Counted from the first letter of the stretch, positions 1-7,669 are shown. The stretch: 51,292 bases of DNA from a virus (IMGVR_UViG_3300028589_000014:1-51292), one strand, 5' to 3'. The notes: generated by a model not told the origin, from the sequence alone. A program made the numbers and translations.

Positions 1-235
1 TGTAGTATTCAGGGTTACGTTCTCCGTTGCTCAGTTTGCTGTCAACGTGTTTGCTGAATCTGCAAGTAGGGCAATTGAGGTTAACCCAATATTCCTCACC
101 ATCGTAAGGACATGAGTAGCCATTATACTTAGCTGTCATTTCTTCGTGTGGGCATTCATCCTGTAGCTGACGGTACAAGGTGTTAGCATCGGTGATGATA
201 TCGTCAAGTGCTTGCAGTTTCTCTTTGAGGTTCAT
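1..235 (-). CDS. Small putative zinc-binding protein (3' end outside window)
   Basis: Reads leftward from an ATG at 235 after an AAGGAA ribosome site and runs off the left edge, so only the first 78 residues are visible. The N-terminal third is helical, followed by a CPHEE motif, a Cys in SCPYDG and a CPTC motif. That spacing looks like a small treble-clef or zinc-ribbon metal site. Product unknown. It follows the next gene upstream with four bases between them, so it belongs to the leftward operon starting near 806. Confidence 0.6.
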   Translation of the reverse strand, partial: MNLKEKLQALDDIITDANTLYRQLQDECPHEEMTAKYNGYSCPYDGEEYWVNLNCPTCRFSKHVDSKLSNGERNPEYY

Positions 236-239
236 CGTT

Positions 240-644
240 TTATTCCTTTGTAATATTATACAGGTTAATGAAGTCAAGGTATTTGATCCTACGTTTGCGT
301 TTAGCGATTGCTGGGTTGAACATGATTTGTCCGTCACGGAATGTGAAGGTTTCTCCCATGTCGCTCAGTTCAATTTCAGACACTTTGTATGGACTGTTGT
401 GCATCAGTTCTCGTTCTGTGTAACGTACATAGTCGCACATCGCTTGAGTGGAGTTCCAAGCAAATTTCCACTTCTTCAGAAGGTTGTCTTCAACGGTCAT
501 CATATCGTCAGTACACAGACCTTGACTGTAAGGGTCGTCATGATCGATCAACAGATGGGTGTGTGTTTCGTCATCTTGTTTTGTTGTGTCATACCAATAT
601 GGACCGAACCCGTCAAAGGTTTCGAGTCGGTAAACGAGTGTCAC
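240..644 (-). CDS. Conserved-type phage protein of unknown function
   Basis: 134 residues, starting at a GTG that overlaps the TGA of the preceding 35-residue gene (GTGA) and preceded by a GGAGG-type site inside that gene. Opens with a YRLETFDGFGPYW stretch, has an acidic, histidine-rich middle and a basic KRKRRIKYLDF tail. I do not recognise a family with certainty. Translational coupling to its neighbour and the good ribosome site support a real gene. Confidence 0.6.
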   Translation of the reverse strand: MTLVYRLETFDGFGPYWYDTTKQDDETHTHLLIDHDDPYSQGLCTDDMMTVEDNLLKKWKFAWNSTQAMCDYVRYTERELMHNSPYKVSEIELSDMGETFTFRDGQIMFNPAIAKRKRRIKYLDFINLYNITKE

Positions 645-748
645 TGTGTCTTCCTCCTTTCCACTTGGATCAAGAATTGGATGTACATACGGTCATTGTA
701 GTTAAGGATGTGTGGTAATACGGTTTCGAGTGCTTGTAGTGTAGTCAT
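641..748 (-). CDS. 35-residue small protein, first gene after an early promoter
   Basis: Short reading frame beginning MTTLQALETVLPHIL and ending VERRKTQ, preceded by an AGGGAGG-like ribosome site (GGAGGG six bases before the ATG). It is the first gene downstream of the promoter at 778-806, and its stop overlaps the GTG of the next gene, which argues that it is translated. An amphipathic helix is the only feature visible. Function unknown. Confidence 0.6.
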   Translation of the reverse strand: MTTLQALETVLPHILNYNDRMYIQFLIQVERRKTQ

Positions 749-777
749 GTGAATCCCTCCTTTTTGAATTGGAAAGG

Positions 778-806
778 ATTCTACAAGGTGACGAACGGTG
801 TGTCAA
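778..806 (-). promoter_or_regulatory. Sigma70-type promoter, leftward
   Basis: On the minus strand TTGACA (801-806) and TAGAAT (778-783) are separated by exactly 17 bases. Transcription would start about 770 and drive the genes at 748 and below. The promoter overlaps the last codons of the 803-1021 gene. Confidence 0.8.
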
Positions 807-1021
807 GCAATTGGATAGCCTAATTCGTCTACTGCATCTTGAAAGTCTACTTCGATACACCAGTATTCAGGCACAGTGGTTTCACGTAGCACTCTGTTGA
901 GGTCTTCCATTGTGTAGCATGTGGCGATGTATTGTGATCCTTTCCATCCTTCACCCTGTTCTGTGACGAGGTGCACGGACATGATAACTGGGTAACCATT
1001 AACTTTGATATCAGTTTTCAT
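803..1021 (-). CDS. Small hypothetical protein
   Basis: 72 residues; the ATG overlaps the TGA of the upstream gene (ATGA), a typical coupled start. Beta-rich N-terminus (IKVNGYPVIMSVHLV) followed by an alternating helix and strand pattern. No recognised domain. Its 3' end carries the -35 element of the next promoter. Confidence 0.6.
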   Translation of the reverse strand: MKTDIKVNGYPVIMSVHLVTEQGEGWKGSQYIATCYTMEDLNRVLRETTVPEYWCIEVDFQDAVDELGYPIA

Positions 1022-1428
1022 TTTACTTTCTCTTCTTCGATGAATTTGTGTAGTGCGTCTACATTCTTTTCAAGCCACTCATGGAATTTCACACGGTCTG
1101 TTTTCTCATATTCATAAGCAAATGTTTTACCCAAGATACCGACAAGGATTTTATTACGTATCTTCCAGATGCTTACAAGAGTGTCTGCAAAGCATGTACA
1201 TTCCGCTGATGTACGGATTCTAGACACAGCGTACATGATTTGGTCGCTGGTCAATGGTTCGTCAGAGTGGAATTCGGCTATTTCAAGCCCACACATGTAC
1301 AGGCTGTCGTGATGACTGTGATCTTCTGGTAGATTCTGCACGTATGTGATTCGTTTGTCTTTGAGGTCGTTGTTATCTTTCCCTGCGAGGTGATGACCGT
1401 ATGGTACTACATAAACTACTCGGTACAT
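1018..1428 (-). CDS. Hypothetical protein
   Basis: 136 residues from the ATG at 1428, chosen because GGAGAA sits seven bases before it; a longer reading from 1458 would overlap the previous gene more deeply and lacks a ribosome site. Contains HSHHDS and a CTCF pair of cysteines but no pattern I can assign. Coupled at both ends to neighbours. Function unknown. Confidence 0.55.
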   Translation of the reverse strand: MYRVVYVVPYGHHLAGKDNNDLKDKRITYVQNLPEDHSHHDSLYMCGLEIAEFHSDEPLTSDQIMYAVSRIRTSAECTCFADTLVSIWKIRNKILVGILGKTFAYEYEKTDRVKFHEWLEKNVDALHKFIEEEKVK

Positions 1429-1736
1429 AATCGTTTCTCCGTTCCGTTGTGGTTGCATTCGATCAATTCATATCCACACAGTTCAATGTCTGACAAGTGG
1501 ATTGTGGTAAACCACTCACCCGCTCTTCTTCTTCGTGAGAATTGATGGTGTAGGTATTGTTCTACTTCTAGTGCGGTAGCGTCTACGCAACGCCAACACC
1601 GAACAATCCTAATGGAAAGTCCGCTAGCGTGTTGGATTTGGTTACGTCTGCGTTCAGGATTGTCACTTATACCAATCTTTCTCAGTCCTACTTCTGACTC
1701 CATCAAGTACAATCGTTGTCTGTCTCTTAGTGTCAT
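1416..1736 (-). CDS. GIY-YIG-like (T5orf172/Mug113-type) small protein
   Basis: 106 residues. The core pattern is YLME...GLRKIGIS.NPERRRNQIQ, then a VDATALEVEQYLHHQF helix and a GEWF motif. This is the layout of the T5orf172/Mug113 branch of the GIY-YIG nuclease fold, where KIG, the PERR arginine and the E of ALEVE are the conserved positions. These phage proteins are thought to be nucleases or DNA-binding proteins; activity here is inferred. The start overlaps the upstream small gene by 74 bases, more than elsewhere in the operon, so either start could be misplaced. Confidence 0.7.
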   Translation of the reverse strand: MTLRDRQRLYLMESEVGLRKIGISDNPERRRNQIQHASGLSIRIVRCWRCVDATALEVEQYLHHQFSRRRRAGEWFTTIHLSDIELCGYELIECNHNGTEKRLCTE

Positions 1737-1848
1737 ATAATTCTAGTGCTTTCCTTATGTATTCCCGTCTTTCCTCATGTGTGAGTCCAGAAGGGAAGGA
1801 TATTACATCCTCCCGTTCGTCTTTGAATTTCCAATTGTTAGTCATCAT
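1663..1848 (-). CDS. Small hypothetical protein
   Basis: 61 residues, beginning at ATGATG that overlaps the upstream stop (TGATGA) behind a GGCGGA site. Predicted helical around THEERREYIRKALELYD. Its last 24 codons overlap the GIY-YIG-like gene in another frame, which lowers confidence in the 3' part. Function unknown. Confidence 0.45.
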   Translation of the reverse strand: MMTNNWKFKDEREDVISFPSGLTHEERREYIRKALELYDTKRQTTIVLDGVRSRTEKDWYK

Positions 1849-2084
1849 TCCGCCCAGTAGGTCATTTCTTCGTCAACAGCTTCTTTAGCTGTGTACATGT
1901 GTTCGCCACCTTCATCACGTGCGTGGTATTCAAGCGATTCCGCTAGATCGCGTGCATCACTGTATTCAAGAAGGTCATACACTTTCAGTTCAATGAGATA
2001 ATGAGTTGCTTGTTCAATCCATTGTTCGCGTTCACGCTTCTGTCGTTCGCTTCTGGTTTCTACTTTCACTTCGTACTGCTTCAT
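1845..2084 (-). CDS. Small charged hypothetical protein
   Basis: 79 residues from the ATG at 2084, picked because GGAGG lies five bases upstream; an in-frame GTG four codons earlier has no site. Highly charged and helical (ETRSERQKREREQW), ending in an acidic segment. Ends on the overlapping start of the next gene. No family recognised. Confidence 0.6.
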   Translation of the reverse strand: MKQYEVKVETRSERQKREREQWIEQATHYLIELKVYDLLEYSDARDLAESLEYHARDEGGEHMYTAKEAVDEEMTYWAE

Positions 2085-2085
2085 T

Positions 2086-2271
2086 TTAACCTCCACTATT
2101 AGCTGACATTACAAGTTGTGCTACTTCATTTTCTAGCTCTTCGATCTTTCGTTTTAGTTCGTTTACAACTTCGACATGATCGTCGTATTCTACAGCTTCA
2201 CCGAGTGGGTGAGGGACAAGATACCCTTCACCATACCCGCTTGCACATACACAATGTCTCTGAATTTCCAT
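2086..2271 (-). CDS. Small coiled-coil protein, tandem paralogue A
   Basis: 61 residues with GGAGATAAT directly before the ATG. A short N-terminal cap (MEIQR...AS) leads to V.YDDHVEVV and then a heptad-patterned helix (LKRKIEELENEVAQL). The gene immediately upstream has the same layout and shares IQR, AS, HVEVV and the coiled coil, so the two look like a tandem duplication. Similar short coiled-coil proteins are widespread in phages; their role is not known to me. Confidence 0.6.
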   Translation of the reverse strand: MEIQRHCVCASGYGEGYLVPHPLGEAVEYDDHVEVVNELKRKIEELENEVAQLVMSANSGG

Positions 2272-2272
2272 A

Positions 2273-2461
2273 TTATCTCCGTGTTAGAGCTTCAGTAAGC
2301 ATTCGAATTTGCTCCTGTGCTCGCTCAAGTTGTTTCTGAGTGAGGTCCAATTGGTCATAGACCAAACCAACGACTTCTACATGTGTGTTATAGTGAACGT
2401 ATAGCCCAGCGTCATGTGGGTACATGTGTGAAGCAGCATGTGATAGTCTCTGAATGGTCAA
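2273..2461 (-). CDS. Small coiled-coil protein, tandem paralogue B
   Basis: 62 residues starting at a TTG that overlaps the previous TGA (TTGA), with GAGGTG five bases ahead. The order is IQR, AS, VHYNTHVEVV, then the helix LDLTQKQLERAQEQIRML. Same architecture as its downstream neighbour at 2086-2271. Function unknown. Confidence 0.55.
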   Translation of the reverse strand: MTIQRLSHAASHMYPHDAGLYVHYNTHVEVVGLVYDQLDLTQKQLERAQEQIRMLTEALTRR

Positions 2462-2688
2462 AGTGGCACCTCAACATGGAAGTTGTCATCATATCCCTGA
2501 GAACCATACTGGTTCAGTTTGAAAAGTGCTTGACTTTCCCAGTGACAGTCTGAAATATCAACATGATGGTCGCGTGCAATCTGTGTAAGATGGTCACCAA
2601 CCCATTCCTTTGTTTCTACATACACACGATCTTTGTAAAGTTCAAACTGCTCATCATCATTCAGGATGATTCGATATTTAGTTGTCAT
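2458..2688 (-). CDS. Small hypothetical protein
   Basis: 76 residues; ATG at 2688 behind GAGGGATTAC. Beta-strand opening (TKYRIILNDDEQFELY) then a mixed segment with DHHVDISDCHW. Coupled at both ends. No recognised family. Confidence 0.6.
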   Translation of the reverse strand: MTTKYRIILNDDEQFELYKDRVYVETKEWVGDHLTQIARDHHVDISDCHWESQALFKLNQYGSQGYDDNFHVEVPL

Positions 2689-2866
2689 GTAATCCCTCTG
2701 TAATGTGTGGTCCCCAAGCCTGAGCAGCTGCGAGGAATGATGGGTAATGGATACGAACGCCTTGTGGTTTTAGCTGAGCGCGTATTTCTTCGTTCATTGG
2801 TTCTTTACGCCAGTCAAAATAGTCTTCTGCTGGGTAACATTGTTCACATCGTGATGAGTAAGGCAA
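2678..2866 (-). CDS. Small protein with CxxC motif, start uncertain
   Basis: About 62 residues. No ATG serves the 5' end: the best option is a TTG at 2866 with GGGG seven bases upstream, a second TTG lies at 2872, and an internal ATG at 2797 would drop the CEQC motif. The reading continues through YFDWRKEP to a helical C-terminus. The overlap with the 37-residue membrane protein gene is about 22 bases. Real coding is likely, the exact start is not settled. Confidence 0.45.
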   Translation of the reverse strand: MPYSSRCEQCYPAEDYFDWRKEPMNEEIRAQLKPQGVRIHYPSFLAAAQAWGPHITEGLHDN

Positions 2867-2957
2867 ATACAAACCCCGCTACAGTGCAAAGTGCCATAAT
2901 TAGAAACGCAATAAGCATCAAACCGATGATACAGTCATTAATTAGTTTCTTACACAT
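2844..2957 (-). CDS. 37-residue single-span membrane protein
   Basis: Starts at ATGTGTAA, overlapping the stop of the Toprim gene by eight bases, with a GAGAGAAAGGG purine run before it. After a short basic start (MCKK) almost the whole length is one hydrophobic helix (IIGLMLIAFLIMALCTVA). Such tiny inner-membrane proteins are common in phage early regions; function unknown. Confidence 0.55.
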   Translation of the reverse strand: MCKKLINDCIIGLMLIAFLIMALCTVAGFVFALLITM

Positions 2958-3468
2958 ACCCTTTCTCTCTTAACAATTGATCTAACTCTTCAGTTGAGTA
3001 TTCATCAAGGTCGAAATCACTCTGGAAACCTTCACCTGCAACCTTTTGCATGTGTCTACCAGCTTTATCACCGTCACCAATACCAATCAATCGGTACGGC
3101 AATGTGTGCAGCCAGCTTTTCAAGTGCTTTGGATTGTTAGACAGTACAGCCAGAGCGTTACGACCTGTCATGTGTAAGGCAGAAGCCTTGAATACACCCT
3201 CAACAATATACAAGTCTTTCTTTGTTGGGTCAAGTGCTTCGATTCCCCAGCAAGCTAGTGTGCCACGCGGTGTGATCGTAAAGTAACGACCTTCTGAGGC
3301 GTTGTCAACCTTCTTTTCACCTTGTGGGTTGTACTGTTGGAACCCTACAAACTGTCCACTAAGGTTCATCAAGTGCGTTGTCAGAATGTTATTGTAGGTG
3401 TCTAGTGTCTGGTGTTTGTAACGAGACGGGTCATACCGTCTCATCAACAGATGTTTTATTAAATCCAT
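2950..3468 (-). CDS. Toprim-domain protein (primase-like)
   Basis: 172 residues. A YIVEGVFKA segment gives the conserved Toprim glutamate, and IGIGDGDKAGRHM gives the DxD signature, about 50 residues later. The N-terminal part is not a zinc finger or helicase, so this is only the catalytic Toprim portion, as seen in some phage primase or recombination proteins. Likely acts in phage DNA replication or repair. The ATG at 3468 is preferred; a GTG one codon earlier overlaps the upstream TGA and is an alternative. Confidence 0.7.
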   Translation of the reverse strand: MDLIKHLLMRRYDPSRYKHQTLDTYNNILTTHLMNLSGQFVGFQQYNPQGEKKVDNASEGRYFTITPRGTLACWGIEALDPTKKDLYIVEGVFKASALHMTGRNALAVLSNNPKHLKSWLHTLPYRLIGIGDGDKAGRHMQKVAGEGFQSDFDLDEYSTEELDQLLREKGYV

Positions 3469-3701
3469 CACCAGCGACTCGTTTTCTTAGGTGTAATGCA
3501 CGCCAAAATACCACGGTACACACCGAAAACAATCACACCTAAGACAGCGAGCAAAATGGTCACGAAGAAAATTGCTGGTTCGAAGCACACCGAAGTGATG
3601 TAAGCAACGAGAGCAATGATTGAATACAAAGTAAACCACTTCGCTCGTCGTTCAACAGTCATTTCGTCGTGCTTCTGTTTGATTTTGCTAAAGAGTTTCA
3701 T
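3468..3701 (-). CDS. Small two-span membrane protein
   Basis: 77 residues: a basic N-terminal helix, then two adjacent hydrophobic segments (WFTLYSIIALVAYITSVCF and AIFFVTILLAVLGVIVFGVY) and a short basic tail. Likely an inner-membrane hairpin. Its ATG overlaps the upstream TGA and sits behind GGAGTGAGG. No function can be assigned. Confidence 0.6.
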   Translation of the reverse strand: MKLFSKIKQKHDEMTVERRAKWFTLYSIIALVAYITSVCFEPAIFFVTILLAVLGVIVFGVYRGILACITPKKTSRW

Positions 3702-4081
3702 TGTCCGTTCCTCACTCCAAAATGTTTTAGTAGAATATCACACATTTCAGCATAGATTATTGGGCTTTTCTCTGGCATCTTAGCCAATCCTGTTCCGATT
3801 CCAGCCGATGGGAATACCAGTGTGAAATATTCACCTTTAACGTAAAGCTCACGTAGAGCGTTCAAGACATGATTGCGTTCACACTTGGTATCGCTAAAGT
3901 AAGCATGTGCAACTGTGTCTGGATAACGCTTGGTAGGTACACCGAACGAGTTTGGTTCTCTTCTGATGCACGCTTGACCGGCTGTACCCCAGCGAGCCAG
4001 ATTGTCACCGAAGACATATAGCTTATTGGGGTTTGCTCTACATAGCTCTACGCTGAACCTGTCAGCGTATTCACTTTTCAC
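3698..4081 (-). CDS. FGDN-motif phage protein (possibly DUF7831-like)
   Basis: 127 residues. Carries YVFGDN, GTAGQACIRREPN, FGVPTK and a FPSAGIGTG loop. This set recurs in a family of small phage and bacterial proteins that I believe is catalogued as a DUF (7831 is my recollection, not checked) and has macro-domain-like glycine loops. The biochemical role is not established. Starts at a GTG overlapping the upstream TGA. Confidence 0.55.
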   Translation of the reverse strand: MKSEYADRFSVELCRANPNKLYVFGDNLARWGTAGQACIRREPNSFGVPTKRYPDTVAHAYFSDTKCERNHVLNALRELYVKGEYFTLVFPSAGIGTGLAKMPEKSPIIYAEMCDILLKHFGVRNGQ

Positions 4082-4242
4082 GTTGGCTCTACCCCGCCAC
4101 GCATACGGGCTTGATGAAACAGTTCAAAGCTAGCTTCAGCGATTTGTTCGTTCGTCAGCAGATGGGAATTCTTCATGAACCGTTTGAATGCATTGTACAC
4201 GTTACGATCTTGGCCTTCACCTTGTTTAGATTTCACAGTCAT
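4078..4242 (-). CDS. 54-residue hypothetical protein
   Basis: ATG at 4242 with GGAGAG eight bases upstream. Begins MTVKSKQGEGQDRNVYNAF and continues as helices ending RMRGGVEPT. Its TGA overlaps the GTG of the next gene and its start overlaps the end of the gene before, so it fills an otherwise empty 150-base gap in the operon. No family recognised. Confidence 0.6.
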   Translation of the reverse strand: MTVKSKQGEGQDRNVYNAFKRFMKNSHLLTNEQIAEASFELFHQARMRGGVEPT

Positions 4243-4433
4243 AGGTTACTCTCCGGGCTGATGTATTGGAGTTGACATTGACCGCTTGCATATCGTTTGA
4301 TGAACAACTCTTCAGGTTGCACAAACTTACAGAAGTCCAATGCCGCATCGAGACTGCGGAACAGACGAACACGAAGAACGTCTGTCTGCAACTCACCTAA
4401 TACTTCGCCCATTTCTTTTACATCGTTTGTCAC
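4239..4433 (-). CDS. Small hypothetical protein
   Basis: 64 residues, GTG start overlapping the phosphatase TGA (GTGA) with AGGAG upstream. Predicted alpha/beta with LFRSLDAALDFCKFV in the middle. Function unknown; probably co-translated with the phosphatase. Confidence 0.55.
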   Translation of the reverse strand: MTNDVKEMGEVLGELQTDVLRVRLFRSLDAALDFCKFVQPEELFIKRYASGQCQLQYISPESNL

Positions 4434-5158
4434 TTAATACTCCTTAGAAATTCGTCATTGATTTCGATAAGGTTAATCTTGTTTCGGAAGAAACTACCAC
4501 CGTCACAGAAGACCATATTACCATGTTGTTCAACCTCGCCTGTGTCAGTTGGTGTATGGCCTACTAGAACGAAGTCTACACCGCCGATTTGTTCTTTGTA
4601 GCCACGATCATACCAGCTTCTTGCCCACTGTGCTGTTACTTGACCATTCATAGCCAACTCTTGTTGGTCAATGTCGTTTACAAAATAACCCCAGTCATAG
4701 CCGGGAACTTCAGCATGAACAATGCCCACCTTGCGTCCACGTGGTAGCAACAGTTCAATACCAAGTGGTAGCGACTTGAACATATCGTAAATTGCCTGAA
4801 TCTCATCTTCTTCCAGACTCGCTACCCACACACCACCATTTGACAGAAGGCAGTTTGTGTTACGACCAGTCCAGTTCTCATCTACAGCACCAATAAAGAT
4901 TTCTTCGTGGTTACCACGGGTGCTGTGAATCCATGGCTCATGCAGATAGTCGAGAACGTGTTTACTGTCTGGTCCTCGGTCAGTCCAATCACCACTACTG
5001 AACAATAGATCGGTTTCCGAGTTGAACGCTACGTCACGTAGTGCCTCATGCAGAAGACCATAATATCCGTGAACGTCAGTCACGAAAAAGATACGACCTT
5101 TGAATTCTCGCAGGTCATACTGTGCAATGTGATTGCACGAACCGATGATTTTGCGCAT
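4430..5158 (-). CDS. Lambda-type serine/threonine metallophosphatase
   Basis: 242 residues, close to the lambda phosphatase (221). Metal-site motifs are in order: VTDVHG (D28, H30), GDWTDRG (56-62), RGNHE (81-85), IVHAEVPG (histidine near 148) and VGHT near 198. This is the PPP family layout with two bound metals. It would dephosphorylate phosphoproteins or small phosphate esters in the host cytoplasm. GAGGAGG-rich ribosome site just before the ATG predicts high expression. Neighbours are unknowns, so the substrate cannot be inferred. Confidence 0.88.
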   Translation of the reverse strand: MRKIIGSCNHIAQYDLREFKGRIFFVTDVHGYYGLLHEALRDVAFNSETDLLFSSGDWTDRGPDSKHVLDYLHEPWIHSTRGNHEEIFIGAVDENWTGRNTNCLLSNGGVWVASLEEDEIQAIYDMFKSLPLGIELLLPRGRKVGIVHAEVPGYDWGYFVNDIDQQELAMNGQVTAQWARSWYDRGYKEQIGGVDFVLVGHTPTDTGEVEQHGNMVFCDGGSFFRNKINLIEINDEFLRSIK

Positions 5159-5376
5159 TACTCCTCCTCATCAGGATTCTCTAGCCAGTCAAGAAACTGG
5201 TCAATCTTGTCTTGTGGGATTTGTTCAACATCAAAGTTGGCGTGTTGTCCATACTTATCGTACAGACCATCCCACATTTCAGAACGTACTTCCTCATAAC
5301 AAGTGGAACCACCAGCACATGCGATGTTCTCCATCCACTCAAGCTGGTCTTTCCAGCTGACAAATACTTCACGCAT
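5158..5376 (-). CDS. Small acidic hypothetical protein
   Basis: 72 residues, rich in tryptophan and acidic residues, ending LDWLENPDEEE. Contains a CAGGSTC pair of cysteines. The ATG lies inside the last codons of the SLOG gene in another frame; its own 3' end supplies the ribosome site of the phosphatase gene. Small acidic phage proteins are sometimes DNA mimics or inhibitors, but nothing here shows that. Confidence 0.55.
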   Translation of the reverse strand: MREVFVSWKDQLEWMENIACAGGSTCYEEVRSEMWDGLYDKYGQHANFDVEQIPQDKIDQFLDWLENPDEEE

Positions 5377-5899
5377 ATTGGTTCATAATCTCCATAATTT
5401 GTTCTCTGGTGTGGTTTCGGTCTACCCCGTCCTCAAACCTCATCTTGTAGCCGTTAGGCCAAGTTCCGGTACACGGAATGCCAATCTTAGCAGATGCTAT
5501 AAGACCCGCTAAATCAGCGCCTGTTTGACCACCACTAACCACATGTTCCAATGGCCAATGTGTATCTACTTGGTGCAATATCTGACGAATCATATCATTC
5601 ACTGTGACTTGTGTAAAGCCATATTTTGCAAATGTATAGATTCCATTACCTGCCACGTTTACCACACGACAGTCATTGTCTACCAATAGTTTATACAGTT
5701 TTCGTGCTGAAGGCAACCAACTGGTTGCAAAATTTTTCGCATCACAATGAACAATCCGACCTTCACCAGCAGCCTTAGTGGTAAGCTTTTCACCAGCAGT
5801 GGTGAAATCCACTGCCAGTGCTAGCGTAATACCTTGGGAAGCATTGTGCCATGTTCTCGGAGAGTAGCTTGCACTCTTGTGCTGTAACAACTCAATCAT
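5369..5899 (-). CDS. SLOG-fold protein (YpsA / molybdenum-carrier-like C-terminus)
   Basis: 176 residues in two parts. Residues 1-115 contain NVAGNGIYTFAKYGFTQ, a motif seen in phage proteins without known role. Residues 119-165 carry VVSGGQTGADLAGL, then GIPCTGTWPNGYKMRFEDG, the hallmark of the cpYpsA branch of the SLOG superfamily, which binds nucleotides and NAD-derived ligands. Probably a ligand sensor or nucleosidase; function inferred from fold only. Coupled to the homing endonuclease upstream (ATG inside its end, GAGG before it). Confidence 0.7.
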   Translation of the reverse strand: MIELLQHKSASYSPRTWHNASQGITLALAVDFTTAGEKLTTKAAGEGRIVHCDAKNFATSWLPSARKLYKLLVDNDCRVVNVAGNGIYTFAKYGFTQVTVNDMIRQILHQVDTHWPLEHVVSGGQTGADLAGLIASAKIGIPCTGTWPNGYKMRFEDGVDRNHTREQIMEIMNQYA

Positions 5900-6437
5900 C
5901 GCTGACCTCTAGAAAGTTTAAAAGATTCCACTCTGTCAATTTGTTTTCAAGTACATATCGGTCACGTGCCTTTGCCGCTACGACCTCATCATGAAAACTG
6001 CCTATGTATTTCTTTTTGTTCTTTCCGTTCACCAAAATACCAACAGTAACTTCATACTTCTGAACACGTTCCCGCCAGCAAAGACCGATATACTGGCTTG
6101 AACAGTTTGCTCTTTTTCTTTGATATTTATTCTGCTCAGAACGATCTGCCAGCCTTAGATTTTCAATTTTGTTATTTGTTCGGTCATGGTCACGATGATC
6201 AACCGTTTTACCTTCTGGAATCTCACCATAATGATAAATCCAAATCAATCTGTGTAACATCCATGTTTCTGACCCAATTTGGAGTCGGTAATAACCCGAC
6301 TCCTTATCAAACCACCCAACCGACTTATGACCTGTATACAAATAACCAGTCTTGTAAAGACTACCTGCCTCATAAAAATATTGATCGTAAATGAAATCCT
6401 TTGTTACACCATAATGGTACTCCTGTTTAGGCGTCAT
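5892..6437 (-). CDS. HNH homing endonuclease with AP2 DNA-binding domain
   Basis: 181 residues. LHRLIWIYHYGEIPEG and VDHRDHDRTNNKIENLRLA form the HNH core (residues about 60-95); a three-stranded AP2-like segment with SSQYIGLCW and YIGSFHDEVVAAKA follows. Such free-standing genes cut intron- or endonuclease-free relatives and spread themselves. The gene begins inside the DNA ligase stop (GAATGA) and feeds directly into the SLOG gene, so it has been accepted into the operon without breaking coupling. Probably an insertion between ligase and SLOG genes. Confidence 0.85.
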   Translation of the reverse strand: MTPKQEYHYGVTKDFIYDQYFYEAGSLYKTGYLYTGHKSVGWFDKESGYYRLQIGSETWMLHRLIWIYHYGEIPEGKTVDHRDHDRTNNKIENLRLADRSEQNKYQRKRANCSSQYIGLCWRERVQKYEVTVGILVNGKNKKKYIGSFHDEVVAAKARDRYVLENKLTEWNLLNFLEVSDD

Positions 6438-7669
6438 TCTAAAGGATTCCCGTCAATGTCGCAATCCCTGATGCAAACCCCCGTGGGAAACTGAGGTAAC
6501 AGAGTTCCTTTGTATCGGGTTTGGAACTTAACCTTTAACCATTTGCCGATATAGTCATTCTTGAAAGCCAGTCGGTGCTTACGTTCAGGGATTGTTCCCA
6601 TGACACAGCCAAACTTTTCATCGTTCACGTTGTTTTGCAGAATGAAAATACTACCATCGTTTTTGTCTTCGATAATATCGAGGATTTCAAACTCAGCATC
6701 CACGAAGGTCTTGTACTTCTGCAAGTCTGCCGAGCGTTTACCGCTTTCGTATACACCAAGCTGGTTACGCAGCATTACCCCTTCGAATCCGTCTTTCACA
6801 GCTTGTGCGTGCTGACGTTTCAACTGAGCATCATCAGCACAAACATCATACTGAGTGAACTTGATGTTTGGTACATACTTATAAAACTCGAACATATTGT
6901 CCATAGCATTCAGACGAACATTGAAACTACCGTCCATCGGAATGTCAAAGATATGGAATTCCATGTTTTTGCGGATATGCTTGATGCGTTGTGCATCAAT
7001 GTATTCCTGATCGGCTGCAACTTGTGCTGCATACCAAACTTCATCGCTTACCTTATTGTCCATTTCCATTTTTGCAGCTTTAGCTTGTTTGCGAGTAGCC
7101 TTTTCGATTTCCTTATCAGGGTCTTCACGCTTTACAGCCGAAGTAATGTCTTGCAGTTCATAACCATGTAGATACAGTTCACCATCCAGTGACTGACCAT
7201 CATACATCATCGTATTCAGACTTTCTTGAATATGTGGGACGTAATATGGTTGTCCAGTTCGTGATTCCAATCGAACTTCACCACAATGTTTGATTGCCAA
7301 ACAACGAACACCATCGTACTTCACGCTGGTGAAACAAGGAAACTGGATACGGTGGCCGACCTTGTTGTAATCAGACGCAAGCATTGGCAACAGCGGAAGG
7401 TCAGACAGTTCTTCTACAGTTTCACGATAACCTTTGTCAACTTGTTTCTTGGTACGTGCTTCAGCTTGAAGTACAGCTTGATCGTAGACAGAACGACCTT
7501 GTTTGCCTTCAGACACAAGTTCCGTTTTGAAAGTTAGTTTACCATTGAGTTTACCATGAGAAATTACAATTTCATATTCAGGATGGTCATGAAATGTGTC
7601 TGCAACACGAATGTTCCAAACTTTCACATCACCATTCTTTTCAAGTCCAAACAGTTGTTTGTTATACAT
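6434..7669 (-). CDS. ATP-dependent DNA ligase
   Basis: 411 residues. Adenylation motif VKYDGVR puts the nucleophilic lysine at 117; SLDGELYLHG, EGVMLRN and LQKYKTF are motifs III, IV and V; WLKVKFQTRYKGTLLPQFP is the OB-fold end with motif VI-like basic residues. Residues 1-80 form an extra N-terminal domain resembling a WGR-type DNA-binding module (WNIRVADTF...). It seals nicks during replication or repair. The segment 190-230 is an unusually lysine-rich helical insert. Confidence 0.9.
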   Translation of the reverse strand: MYNKQLFGLEKNGDVKVWNIRVADTFHDHPEYEIVISHGKLNGKLTFKTELVSEGKQGRSVYDQAVLQAEARTKKQVDKGYRETVEELSDLPLLPMLASDYNKVGHRIQFPCFTSVKYDGVRCLAIKHCGEVRLESRTGQPYYVPHIQESLNTMMYDGQSLDGELYLHGYELQDITSAVKREDPDKEIEKATRKQAKAAKMEMDNKVSDEVWYAAQVAADQEYIDAQRIKHIRKNMEFHIFDIPMDGSFNVRLNAMDNMFEFYKYVPNIKFTQYDVCADDAQLKRQHAQAVKDGFEGVMLRNQLGVYESGKRSADLQKYKTFVDAEFEILDIIEDKNDGSIFILQNNVNDEKFGCVMGTIPERKHRLAFKNDYIGKWLKVKFQTRYKGTLLPQFPTGVCIRDCDIDGNPLE

